A DNA stretch of 14,079 nt, from contig CAZUCI010000069.1 of the NCBI GenBank assembly GCA_964619485.1, positions 1-14,079 on the forward strand, in the 5' to 3' direction. The notes below the pieces were generated by a model that was not told the origin of the DNA, ran no database searches, and saw nothing but the letters and a program-made list of their open reading frames with translations. Position 1 is the stretch's first letter. Every line of letters begins with the position of its first letter. Origin of the DNA: UBA2882 sp964619485. Its GTDB lineage: Bacteria; Bacillota; Clostridia; Lachnospirales; Lachnospiraceae. Both the position numbers and the translations under genes were made by a program. Below, piece by piece: positions 6,645 through 13,613 of this stretch.

Positions 6645-7715
6645 CTATTCGTCCTGGGAGGAAACTTCCTCAATCAGATTCATAATGGTTTTGATGGAAT
6701 CTTTTTGCGTAGATTTTGACATACTTTCAATGAAGGTCTGTCTGGTAAAATAGAGTTCATGTACTTTATCGACCAGGACCTGGGTTGTAATGTCATCCTC
6801 GGAAAGGACCATGGAATAGCCCTGGGCTTCAAAGGATTTGGCATTTAAAATCTGATCACCACGGCTTCCGGCCATAAGTGGAATCAGGAGGTTTGGTTTC
6901 TGTAAAGCCAATAATTCGCAGATGGCATTGGCACCGGCACGACTGATTACCACATCGGCCATAGCAAAAATGTCCTTTAACTCTGCTTTTACATATTCAA
7001 ACTGCTTATAGCCCTTGGTAGTAAGCAGAAGATTATCAATTTTATCTTTTCCACAGATGTGAACAACCTGGAAATCCTTTAACAGCTCCGGTAAGGCTTC
7101 TCTAACTGCCTTGTTAACATTGGCGGCACCAAGAGAACCACCGATTACCATGATTACAGGTGTATTTGCATCAAAGCCACAGAGATTTAATGCAGAAATT
7201 TTGTTACCCTTTGATAACTCCTCACGAATTGGTGAGCCGGTAACAATTCCCTTTTCCTCCGGAAGATACTGAAGTGTCTCCGGGAAGTTACAGCAAACTT
7301 TGTTTGCAACAGGGATACAAAGCTTATTGGCAAGACCAGGGGTCATGTCAGATTCATGTATAATACAAGGAATTTTCAGGGAAGCTGCTGCTCTGACTAC
7401 AGGAACAGACACAAATCCGCCTTTGGAAAAAACAACGTCAGGTTTGATTTGTTTTAAAATTTTTCGAGCTTCACCATATCCTTTTATGACACGGAAAGGA
7501 TCGGAAAAATTCTTTGGGTCAAAATAGCGACGGAATTTTCCGGTTGCAATTCCGTAATAAGGAATTCCATAATCTTCAATTAATTTTTTTTCGATTCCTT
7601 CATAGGAACCAATGTAATGGACATCATAATCCATTTCCTTTAGTCGTGGCAAAAGGGCAATATTAGGTGTTACATGACCAGCAGTGCCACCACCGGTTAA
7701 AACGATTCTTTTCAT
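6645..7715 (-). CDS. murG: UDP-N-acetylglucosamine--undecaprenyl-PP-MurNAc-pentapeptide GlcNAc transferase
   Basis: MurG adds GlcNAc from UDP-GlcNAc to lipid I on the inner face of the membrane, giving lipid II for peptidoglycan synthesis. The 356-residue product has the normal length. The N-terminal glycine-rich loop GGGTAGHVTPN (residues 8-18) contains the conserved His14. The second loop, IGGSLGAANVNKAV (191-204), and the UDP-GlcNAc site SRAGANAICELLALQKPNLLIPL (258-280, with E267) are intact, as is the GDQILNA segment (287-293). Start ATG 7715 is preferred over an in-frame TTG at 7733 because GGAG (7722-7725) lies six bases before it. The gene lies 49 bases downstream of the TSCPD gene and may be cotranscribed with it. 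No ftsW, murC or other dcw-cluster gene is nearby, so this copy is outside the usual division/cell-wall cluster. Confidence 0.95.
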   Translation of the reverse strand: MKRIVLTGGGTAGHVTPNIALLPRLKEMDYDVHYIGSYEGIEKKLIEDYGIPYYGIATGKFRRYFDPKNFSDPFRVIKGYGEARKILKQIKPDVVFSKGGFVSVPVVRAAASLKIPCIIHESDMTPGLANKLCIPVANKVCCNFPETLQYLPEEKGIVTGSPIREELSKGNKISALNLCGFDANTPVIMVIGGSLGAANVNKAVREALPELLKDFQVVHICGKDKIDNLLLTTKGYKQFEYVKAELKDIFAMADVVISRAGANAICELLALQKPNLLIPLMAGSRGDQILNAKSFEAQGYSMVLSEDDITTQVLVDKVHELYFTRQTFIESMSKSTQKDSIKTIMNLIEEVSSQDE

Positions 7716-7764
7716 AATAGTCTCCGCAAACAAATTTTTTAATCCCTATACAAAATACAGTATG

Positions 7765-8007
7765 TTACTGATTCATAATAGATTCTAAAGCAAGAGCTAA
7801 CTGATCCGGGCAGGAGGTAGATTTAAATCCACATTTAATGCCCTTCAATTTGGAAATAGCTTCTTCAGCTTTCATTCCTTTTACTAATGCACCAATACCC
7901 TGTAAATTTCCGTTGCATCCACCAACAAAAGCTACAGATTCGATGGTATCGCCGTCCATTTCAATATCGATTGACTGGGAGCAGACTCCTTTTGGTGTGT
8001 ATTTCAT
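7765..8007 (-). CDS. small four-cysteine TSCPD-domain protein (TIGR03905-like)
   Basis: An 80-residue protein with four conserved cysteines: C9 (GVCSQ), C31 (GGCNGN), C59 (IKCGF) and C66 in the name-giving TSCPD motif. The same domain occurs at the C-terminus of some B12-dependent ribonucleotide reductases (NrdJ). This stand-alone form matches my recollection of the TIGR03905 four-Cys family, whose function is unknown. The cysteine pattern suggests metal binding or redox chemistry, but that is inference. AAGGAG sits eight bases upstream of ATG 8007, a strong start. It lies between pgi and murG on the same strand, 84 bases after pgi, with a hairpin in the gap. It probably shares a transcript with murG, and possibly with pgi. 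Confidence 0.85.
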   Translation of the reverse strand: MKYTPKGVCSQSIDIEMDGDTIESVAFVGGCNGNLQGIGALVKGMKAEEAISKLKGIKCGFKSTSCPDQLALALESIMNQ

Positions 8008-8032
8008 AATAATTTCTCCTTGTTGACTTACA

Positions 8033-8064
8033 ATATGCTGTCCGCAAAAAAACGAACAGCATAT
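8033..8064 (-). other. intercistronic hairpin between pgi and the TSCPD gene
   Basis: Arms 8033-8044 and 8053-8064 (core ATATGCTGT / ACAGCATAT) form, on the minus-strand RNA, a 12-bp stem with one G-U pair and a U-rich eight-base loop. On the plus strand the same position is a C-A mismatch, so the structure favours minus-strand RNA, the direction of both neighbours. There is no U-run after the stem, so it is not a standard terminator. Processing, stability control or partial attenuation are possible roles. Confidence 0.55.
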
Positions 8065-8091
8065 AATAAATCCAGCATTTAAATTTTTAAA

Positions 8092-9672
8092 TTAGATATT
8101 AAACATATCTGCGTAAGCTTTTAAAGCTCCGTCAGTTTCATGAGCAAGAACACGTTTCGCTAATACTTTTCCAAGCTGAACACCTTCCTGGTCAAAGCTG
8201 TTTACATTCCATAAGAAGCCCTGGAACATAACTTTATTCTCAAAGTGAGATAAAAGAGCACCAAGAGATTTTGGATTGAGGTCTTCACCAACAATAATGC
8301 TGGATGGACGGCCACCCTCGAAGTTCTTGTTTGTGTTATCATCTGATTTACCACAGGCAAATGCAACAATCTGAGCAGAAACATTAGCACATAATTTCTG
8401 ATGGCTTGTGCTGTTTTCGATAACTACATCATTGCCAATCTGGCTGTTTTTGAAACCGATGAACTGAAGAGGTACAATATCAGTTCCCTGGTGAAGCAGC
8501 TGATAGAAGGAATGCTGTCCGTTTGTTCCAGGCTCACCAAAAATGATAGGACCAGTAGGGTAATTGATTACGCCGCCGAAACGGTTAACGGATTTACCAT
8601 TGGATTCCATATCAACCTGCTGCAAATGTGCAGGGAAGCGGCTCAATGCCTGAGAGTATGGAAGAACTGCTGTCTCAGGATATCCTAAAATGTTTCTCTC
8701 GTAAACACCGATTAAAGCGTCTACAGCAGCCGGGTTTTTCATAATATCCTTGTTAGCAGCCAATTTATCTTCCGCTGCAGCACCATCTAAGAATGCAGCA
8801 AATACCTCCGGTCCGAATGCCAGGGAAAGAACAGCACCACCAACAGAAGATGTGGAAGAGAAACGTCCGCCAATATAATCATCCATAAAGAATGCAGCCA
8901 GGTAATCATCACTCTTGGCAAGTGGAGATGTCTCACTGGTAACTGCAATCATATGATCAGATGGAGAAAGTCCTGCGTTTGTAAGAGCATTTTTAACAAA
9001 AGACTCATTGGTTAATGTCTCAAGGGTTGTACCAGATTTGGAAACAAGAACAAACATGGTATGAGCAACATCAATAGAGCTTAAAACTGCGGATGCATCA
9101 TCAGGATCTACGTTGCTGATGAATTTTGCTTCCATTTTAAAGGTTCCGGTTTTCTTTGCCCAGTTCTCAAGAGCAAGGTACATGGCACGAGGACCTAAGT
9201 CACTTCCGCCGATTCCAATCTGAACAACTGTTGTAAATTTCTCGCCGGCAGCATTTGTGATTTCACCTGCGTGTACTTTGTTAGCAAAAGCAGCGATTTT
9301 GCTCTGCTGTTCTGTATAGAAAGCACGTTTATCTGTTCCGTCAGCATTTACCGGTTTACCAAGCTGACCACGAGTCATATGATGCATAACCAGACGTTTC
9401 TCGCCTGTGTTGATTACTTCCCCATTGTAAAGAGCCTCAAATTTCTCAACGATCTGTGCTTCATTTGCCAAATCAACAAGCATGGACATAATGTTGTCAT
9501 CTACCTGTTTTGCAGCATAATTGTAATGAAAACCTTCTGCCATAGGAATTGTATAATTCTTAACACGTTCGGCACCATTATCACCAGACATAACCTCTGG
9601 GAGATCTACACAATCTGTGTCCATCAGCTTCTGATAAGATGGAAGTGTGTCTAAATTGTTCCAATTAATCAT
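8092..9672 (-). CDS. pgi: glucose-6-phosphate isomerase, long form
   Basis: This cytoplasmic enzyme interconverts glucose-6-phosphate and fructose-6-phosphate in glycolysis and gluconeogenesis. The 526-residue product carries the sugar-phosphate site motifs GIGGSDLGPRA (153-163) and SKSGTTLET (211-219), R270 in GGRFSSTS, MESNGKSV (355-362), the signature FGEPGTNGQHSFYQLLHQG (378-396) with E380 and H387, and SFDQEGVQLGK (492-502) with the active-site K502. The length is that of the E. coli-type long enzymes rather than the roughly 450-residue form common in Bacillus and many Clostridia. The start is fixed by AGAGGAGG (9680-9687) just upstream of ATG 9672. It is the first gene of the minus-strand group and has a near-consensus promoter 41 bases upstream of its start. 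Confidence 0.97.
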   Translation of the reverse strand: MINWNNLDTLPSYQKLMDTDCVDLPEVMSGDNGAERVKNYTIPMAEGFHYNYAAKQVDDNIMSMLVDLANEAQIVEKFEALYNGEVINTGEKRLVMHHMTRGQLGKPVNADGTDKRAFYTEQQSKIAAFANKVHAGEITNAAGEKFTTVVQIGIGGSDLGPRAMYLALENWAKKTGTFKMEAKFISNVDPDDASAVLSSIDVAHTMFVLVSKSGTTLETLTNESFVKNALTNAGLSPSDHMIAVTSETSPLAKSDDYLAAFFMDDYIGGRFSSTSSVGGAVLSLAFGPEVFAAFLDGAAAEDKLAANKDIMKNPAAVDALIGVYERNILGYPETAVLPYSQALSRFPAHLQQVDMESNGKSVNRFGGVINYPTGPIIFGEPGTNGQHSFYQLLHQGTDIVPLQFIGFKNSQIGNDVVIENSTSHQKLCANVSAQIVAFACGKSDDNTNKNFEGGRPSSIIVGEDLNPKSLGALLSHFENKVMFQGFLWNVNSFDQEGVQLGKVLAKRVLAHETDGALKAYADMFNI

Positions 9673-9712
9673 TATTTATCCTCCTCTGAAACGATTAAAT
9701 TTTACTCACACA

Positions 9713-9741
9713 ATTATATACCATAATTACTTGTGGTTCAA
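9713..9741 (-). promoter_or_regulatory. sigma-A promoter of pgi
   Basis: On the minus strand TTGAAC (9736-9741) is followed after exactly 17 bases by TATAAT (9713-9718). This gives a -10 box with full consensus and a -35 with four of six matches at ideal spacing, reading towards pgi. Confidence 0.85.
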
Positions 9742-9761
9742 GCAAAGAAAGGCTTGTGTAT

Positions 9762-9915
9762 AAAGAGAAAATTTGCTATCATCAACACAAAGCAAATTTT
9801 TTCTTTTTGCAGCACAAAGCTGTTTCTGAAAGGAATATCAATATTCCTGATCTAAAAATCTATCATTTCGAAAATTCTTGCTTTTATCCCAACAAAACAA
9901 TAAAAGCAGGAGTTT
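9762..9915 (+). other. cluster of hairpins upstream of the nuclease-like gene (possible structured leader)
   Basis: Three inverted repeats follow one another. Hairpin 1 pairs 9762-9777 with 9791-9806 (16 pairs, one G-U, 13-base loop). A short palindrome, AGGAATAT-CA-ATATTCCT, spans 9831-9848. Hairpin 3 pairs 9872-9887 with 9900-9915 (16 pairs, two G-U, 12-base loop). The wobble pairs form only in plus-strand RNA and would be A-C mismatches on the other strand. This suggests a plus-strand transcript ahead of the gene starting at 9980. Hairpin 1 is followed by U-rich sequence and could also terminate. I see no open frame of note in this 307-base gap and no family match to a known riboswitch. 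Confidence 0.5.
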
Positions 9916-9966
9916 AAAATAGGAAAAGAGTGAAAGATACTTGTTTTTATGAATGCTCCTGCACAC

Positions 9967-9974
9967 AAAGGAGG
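9967..9974 (+). promoter_or_regulatory. Shine-Dalgarno site deciding the nuclease-like start
   Basis: AAAGGAGG is a near-perfect site five bases before ATG 9980. It lies inside the codons that a longer frame from ATG 9953 would use, so the start at 9980 is clearly preferred. Confidence 0.85.
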
Positions 9975-9979
9975 TATTC

Positions 9980-10888
9980 ATGGAAGTACAAGAGAAAGAG
10001 CCACTACAGTGGCATCCGGGCTTTTATGCAGGCATTCAGATTGAGCTGGAACAGGAAGCTGAATATCTGACATTTGAAAACGAACATCAACTTGGCACAA
10101 AACCTAAAGAAATCGATGTATTGATTATCAAAAAGGAACCAGAGCGACAAATTAAAAAGAATATCGGAAGAATCTTTAGGACATACAATATTGTTGAATA
10201 TAAGAGTCCGGTTGATTATCTAAGCATCGATGATTTTTATCAGGTTTATGGTTATGCCTGCTTTTATAAAGCAGATGCGTCAAATGTGGACAGAGTAAAG
10301 ATAAGTGAGATAACAATCACCTTTGTTTGTAGTAGATATCCACAAAAAATGATTAAGCATTTACAAAAGCAAAGAGGATATCAAATTGTATTAAAAGAAG
10401 CAGGGATTTACCAGATTTTTTGGGACAAAATTCCTATGCAGTTGATTATAACGGAGAAATTATCTGATGATGAAAATTTGTATTTGCGAAGCCTGACCAA
10501 CAGAATGAAGGATAATCAACTTTCCTATAAGCTGATTAAATCATATGAAAAAAACAGAGATAATAAGTTATATGAATCTGTAATGGATCTGGTTGTAAGA
10601 GCAAACGAAGAAAGATTTGGAGGTGGAATTATGTGTAACGCGTTGGAAGAATTGATGAAGGATAGGATGGATGAGAGGGAAGCACGTGGATTAGAACGTG
10701 GCGAACTGATAAAACTAATATCTTTAATTCAGAAAAAGTGTAAAAACGGAAAGTCTTTACTTCAAACAGCAAATGATTTGGAGGAGAAACAAGAAGAAAT
10801 AGAAGAACTATTCCTGTTTGTCAAAGAGCAGGTGGAAAAGCCGGCTGAAGAGCTGGCAAAACAGTATCAGGAATTACAAAAGAAATAA
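9980..10888 (+). CDS. PD-(D/E)XK nuclease-like protein, Rpn/transposase-associated type
   Basis: The 302-residue product belongs to a family I recognise as frequent in Lachnospiraceae and usually annotated as hypothetical. Its N-terminal half has the layout of a PD-(D/E)XK nuclease core: FENEHQLGTKPKEIDVLII (E35, D46), then NIVEYKSPVDYLSIDDFYQVYGY with E73-x-K75 as the ExK motif. A helical middle follows. The C-terminus has EREARGLERGELIKLISLIQKKC and a Glu-rich helix, similar to tails of Rpn/YhgA-like recombination-promoting nucleases. Nuclease activity, and any role in recombination or mobile-element biology, are inferred from the fold pattern only. The gene follows a hairpin-rich leader. 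A D-2-hydroxyacid dehydrogenase starts 44 bases after its stop, so the two may be cotranscribed, although a 5-bp hairpin (10900-10914) lies between them. No terminal repeats suggest that this gene is itself mobile. Confidence 0.75.
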   Translation: MEVQEKEPLQWHPGFYAGIQIELEQEAEYLTFENEHQLGTKPKEIDVLIIKKEPERQIKKNIGRIFRTYNIVEYKSPVDYLSIDDFYQVYGYACFYKADASNVDRVKISEITITFVCSRYPQKMIKHLQKQRGYQIVLKEAGIYQIFWDKIPMQLIITEKLSDDENLYLRSLTNRMKDNQLSYKLIKSYEKNRDNKLYESVMDLVVRANEERFGGGIMCNALEELMKDRMDEREARGLERGELIKLISLIQKKCKNGKSLLQTANDLEEKQEEIEELFLFVKEQVEKPAEELAKQYQELQKK

Positions 10889-10932
10889 GTATAAAGGAAC
10901 TGGCCTTATGCCAGGCAAGAAGAGGAATGGAT

Positions 10933-11892
10933 ATGAAAATAGTAGTTTTGGAACAGAACAGTATTGGAACAGATGTGGATCTTTCCATGTATGAAGATTT
11001 TGGCGAGGTAACCTACTTCGGTAATACTGTTGGAGATCAGGTAAAGGAGCGCGTGAAGGACGCAGATGTGATTATTGCCAACAAGGCTCCAATTAATGAA
11101 AGCACAATTGGAGAAGCTGCAAATGTGAAATTAGTATGTGAGTTTGCAACAGGTTACGATAATGTTGACTTGGAATATTGTAAGAGCAGAGGCATTAAGG
11201 TTGCCAATGTAAAGGATTATTCTACTGCAGCGGTTGCCCAGCATACCTTTGCAATGGTCTTATATCTGTTGGAGCAGTTACCTTTCTATGATAATTATGT
11301 AAAATCCGGTGCCTATGGTGCACAGGATAGGTTTTCCAATTTTGATCAGAAATTCTATGAGTTAGAAGGGAAGACCTGGGGTATCGTTGGCCTTGGAAAT
11401 ATTGGAAAGAGAGCTGCAAGAATCGCGGAAGGCTTTGGCTGTCATGTAGTTTACTATTCTGTTACAGGAAGAAACGCTTCCACAGAATATGAAAAAGTAT
11501 CCTTTGATGAATTGTTAGAAAAAAGTGATTTTATCTCTATTCACTGTCCATTATCAGATTTGACAAAGAATCTGATTAATTTGGAAGCGATGAAGAAGAT
11601 GAAAAAATCTGCAATTCTGCTAAATGTTGCAAGAGGACCCGTTGTTAATAATGCAGATTTGTATACTGCATTGGAAGAGGGATATATCAGGGCAGCAGGC
11701 CTGGATGTTTTGGAAAAAGAGCCAATTACAGCTGACAATCCATTAGCTGAAATAAAAGACAGCGGCAAGTTGATTATCACGCCACATATGGCATGGGCGA
11801 GCACGGAAGCAAGAAACAGACTTGCAAAAGAGGTTTATTACAATGTGGAAGCCTTCTTAAAGGGTGAAAACAGAAATATTGTAAATCTATAA
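10933..11892 (+). CDS. NAD(P)-dependent D-2-hydroxyacid dehydrogenase (hydroxypyruvate/glyoxylate reductase-like)
   Basis: A cytoplasmic oxidoreductase of the D-isomer-specific 2-hydroxyacid dehydrogenase family, which reduces 2-keto acids such as hydroxypyruvate or glyoxylate. The 319-residue product has the family length. Substrate-domain motif FATGYDNVDL (71-80) is followed by the nucleotide loop GIVGLGNIGKRAA (150-162). The catalytic triad is visible: R234 in NVARGP, E263 in DVLEKEP and H285 in ITPHMAWAS. After the second Rossmann strand the sequence is YYSVTGRN rather than an obvious Asp, so NADP use is possible; cofactor and substrate cannot be fixed from sequence. ATG 10933 is preferred because AGAGGA (10921-10926) precedes it by six bases, whereas ATG 10927 directly abuts that site. 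The exact substrate is open: glycerate dehydrogenase is the nearest guess. Confidence 0.9.
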   Translation: MKIVVLEQNSIGTDVDLSMYEDFGEVTYFGNTVGDQVKERVKDADVIIANKAPINESTIGEAANVKLVCEFATGYDNVDLEYCKSRGIKVANVKDYSTAAVAQHTFAMVLYLLEQLPFYDNYVKSGAYGAQDRFSNFDQKFYELEGKTWGIVGLGNIGKRAARIAEGFGCHVVYYSVTGRNASTEYEKVSFDELLEKSDFISIHCPLSDLTKNLINLEAMKKMKKSAILLNVARGPVVNNADLYTALEEGYIRAAGLDVLEKEPITADNPLAEIKDSGKLIITPHMAWASTEARNRLAKEVYYNVEAFLKGENRNIVNL

Positions 11893-11903
11893 ATAAGCAA
11901 AGC

Positions 11904-11941
11904 AAAAGGGCGTCGATCATTTCTGATGGACGCCCTTATAT
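11904..11941 (+). terminator. intrinsic terminator after the D-2-hydroxyacid dehydrogenase gene
   Basis: A 9-bp stem, AAGGGCGTC (11906-11914) with GACGCCCTT (11929-11937), is followed by a 1x1 mismatch and an inner ATCA/TGAT stem. The A-rich left flank is clear, but the trailing T-run is short (TTATATTG). Confidence 0.75.
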
Positions 11942-12302
11942 TGCCTAGGTTTGGTTTGGTGATTGATTGTGATTGGTTTTAACTTTCTTGTATCATAGTA
12001 CAAAAAAATGGAAGATGCAAATTTGCTGATTTAAAATAAAAGATTAAAATATGGACAATTTGTATAGTTATGAAATTGATTTCATATGCAATTGCAATAA
12101 GATTAAGAGAAATGTTCACGAGCACGAAACACATAATTGTGAAATATTGCTAATTCAAAAAAATAAAACGCAACATTTTTAGCCAAAGTGCAAAAACTTT
12201 ATTTTTTTTGTTTCTGTTGGCACAGAAAAGTGGTTTATAGTATAATAAAAGGCAGTGTGAAAAAGAAATTAAAGAAAAGTAATAAAATGGAGGAAAAAAT
12301 TC
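11942..12302. other. AT-rich intergenic region upstream of ahcY
   Basis: No credible gene is seen in these 361 bases. They contain a TG-rich stretch (11948-11980) with repeated TGATTG/TTGG units and two adjoining palindromes: TATGAAAT-TG-ATTTCATA (12069-12086) and TGCAATTGCA (12087-12096). A weak AT-rich hairpin follows, AAAGT/ACTTT (12185-12200), with eight T after it. The ahcY promoter comes next. The palindromes are candidate regulator sites, 120-150 bases upstream of the -35 box. I find no match to the SAH, SAM-I or SAM-II riboswitch consensus. Confidence 0.5.
12217..12246 (+). promoter_or_regulatory. sigma-A promoter of ahcY
   Basis: TTGGCA (12217-12222), an 18-base spacer and a perfect TATAAT (12241-12246) give a good vegetative promoter. 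The -10 box lies 56 bases before the ahcY start, leaving a short leader of about 50 bases. Confidence 0.8.
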
Positions 12303-13541
12303 ATGGCAAGTGAAATCAGAGATATGAATCTGGCTCATTCCGGTGAGTTAAAAATTGAATGGGTAAGAAGAAATTGTGACTTACTTCGTACTCTGGAGGA
12401 AGAATTCAGTAAAACAAAACCTTTTGCAGGTAAGAAGGTCGCTCTTTCTGTTCATCTGGAAGCAAAGACGGCTTATCTTTGCAAGGTATTAAAGGCCGGT
12501 GGAGCTGATATGTATGTAACCGGTTCCAATCCACTTTCTACGCAGGATGATGTGGCAGCAGCCTTGGTGGCAGCAGGACTTGAGGTTCATGCATGGTATG
12601 ATGCAACAGATGAGGAATATAATCACCACATTCGTGAAGTATTAAAGATCGGACCAAATATCATCATCGATGATGGCGGTGACCTGGTCAATATGATGCA
12701 CACCGAATTCGTTGATCTGATTCCGGAAGTAATCGGTGGATGTGAAGAGACAACCACTGGTATTATCCGTTTAGAGAATATGAACCGCGCAGGAAAGTTA
12801 AAATTCCCAATGGTTCGTGTCAATAATGCACAGTGCAAGCATTTCTTTGATAACCGTTATGGTACAGGCCAGTCTGTCTGGGATGGCATCAACCGTACCA
12901 CGAACTTAATTGTAGCAGGAAAGACAGTTGTTGTTGCCGGTTACGGATGGTGTGGAAAAGGTACCGCTATGAGAGCCAAAGGTCTTGGAGCTCAGGTAAT
13001 CGTAACGGAAATTGATCCGGTAAAAGCAATCGAAGCAGTTATGGATGGATTTGATGTTATGCCTATGAAGGAAGCAGCTAAGAAGGGCGACTTCTTTGTT
13101 ACCGTTACTGGCTGTGATAAAGTCATTGACGAGGAAGACTTCATGGAAATGAAGGATGGAGCAATCCTCTGTAATGCAGGTCATTTTGATTGTGAAATTG
13201 ATATGGCAAGACTTCGTGAAATCGCTGTGGAAGCAAAGGAGATGCGTCACAACATTATGGGTTACACCTTGAAAAATGGCAATACGCTCTGTGTATTAGG
13301 AGAAGGCCGTCTCGTTAACCTTGCCTGTGGTGATGGACATCCGGCAGAGATTATGGATATGAGTTTTGCAATTCAGGCTCTTTCTGCTAAATATCTGGTA
13401 GAAAATGCGGACAAGATGACAGAGAAGCTCATCGACGTTCCAGCAGAGGTTGATGAAGGAGTTGCTGTTAGAAAACTGAATTTCCTTGGAAAGAAAATAG
13501 ATGTTCTCACAGAAGAGCAGAGAAAATATTTATTTGGATAA
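12303..13541 (+). CDS. ahcY: adenosylhomocysteinase (S-adenosyl-L-homocysteine hydrolase), short form
   Basis: This cytoplasmic NAD-dependent enzyme splits S-adenosylhomocysteine into adenosine and homocysteine, relieving product inhibition of methyltransferases. Visible family motifs are SVHLEAKTAYL (49-59, H51), GSNPLSTQDD (74-83), IIDDGGD (121-127), EETTTG (148-153), CKHFFDNRYGTGQS (178-191, with K179, D183 and N184), the NAD loop VVAGYGWCGKG (210-220) and NAGHFD (291-296, H294). The 412-residue length and the C-terminus LTEEQRKYLFG lack the final KPDHYRY-type tail of eukaryotic and many bacterial enzymes. This matches the short Thermotoga-like branch. GGAGG (12290-12294) precedes ATG 12303 by eight bases. 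The gene appears monocistronic, with its own promoter and terminator. No metH, mtn or luxS is in the window. Confidence 0.96.
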   Translation: MASEIRDMNLAHSGELKIEWVRRNCDLLRTLEEEFSKTKPFAGKKVALSVHLEAKTAYLCKVLKAGGADMYVTGSNPLSTQDDVAAALVAAGLEVHAWYDATDEEYNHHIREVLKIGPNIIIDDGGDLVNMMHTEFVDLIPEVIGGCEETTTGIIRLENMNRAGKLKFPMVRVNNAQCKHFFDNRYGTGQSVWDGINRTTNLIVAGKTVVVAGYGWCGKGTAMRAKGLGAQVIVTEIDPVKAIEAVMDGFDVMPMKEAAKKGDFFVTVTGCDKVIDEEDFMEMKDGAILCNAGHFDCEIDMARLREIAVEAKEMRHNIMGYTLKNGNTLCVLGEGRLVNLACGDGHPAEIMDMSFAIQALSAKYLVENADKMTEKLIDVPAEVDEGVAVRKLNFLGKKIDVLTEEQRKYLFG

Positions 13542-13556
13542 TATTTGATATTTTTG

Positions 13557-13590
13557 GTGCCCGCAGGAACTTGGTTCTGCGGGTGCTTTG
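13557..13590 (+). terminator. intrinsic terminator after ahcY
   Basis: A GC-rich 7-bp stem, CCCGCAG (13560-13566) with CTGCGGG (13577-13583), is extended outward by G-U and G-C pairs (13557-13559 with 13584-13586) and inward by AAC/GTT around a TTG loop. The U-run is short (CTTTG), so it may be only partly efficient and allow read-through into the downstream lipoprotein gene. Confidence 0.7.
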
Positions 13591-13613
13591 TATATAAGGG
13601 GATAAAAGGTAAA

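Noticed and set aside
9271..9654. 127-codon plus-strand frame inside pgi
   Set aside because: It is a shadow of the conserved pgi coding sequence and has no start signal.
9953..9979. Longer N-terminus for the nuclease-like protein
   Set aside because: The extra codons contain the AAAGGAGG ribosome binding site itself, so translation starts at 9980.
9980..10888. Calling this gene an insertion sequence
   Set aside because: No terminal inverted repeats or target duplication flank it, and the Rpn-like similarity alone does not make it a mobile element.
11948..11980. TG-rich direct repeats as a CRISPR or satellite
   Set aside because: The units are 5-6 bases, irregular and without spacers; it is simple-sequence DNA.
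12185..12209. Terminator upstream of the ahcY promoter
   Set aside because: The stem is only five A/T-rich pairs, and no gene reads into it after the stronger terminator at 11904-11941.
11942..12302. SAH or SAM riboswitch in front of ahcY
   Set aside because: No consensus core or terminator/anti-terminator arrangement is visible, and the promoter lies only about 56 bases before the start, leaving too little leader.
12906..13250. 114-codon minus-strand frame inside ahcY
   Set aside because: It is antisense to conserved NAD-domain codons, with no ribosome binding site or recognisable motif.
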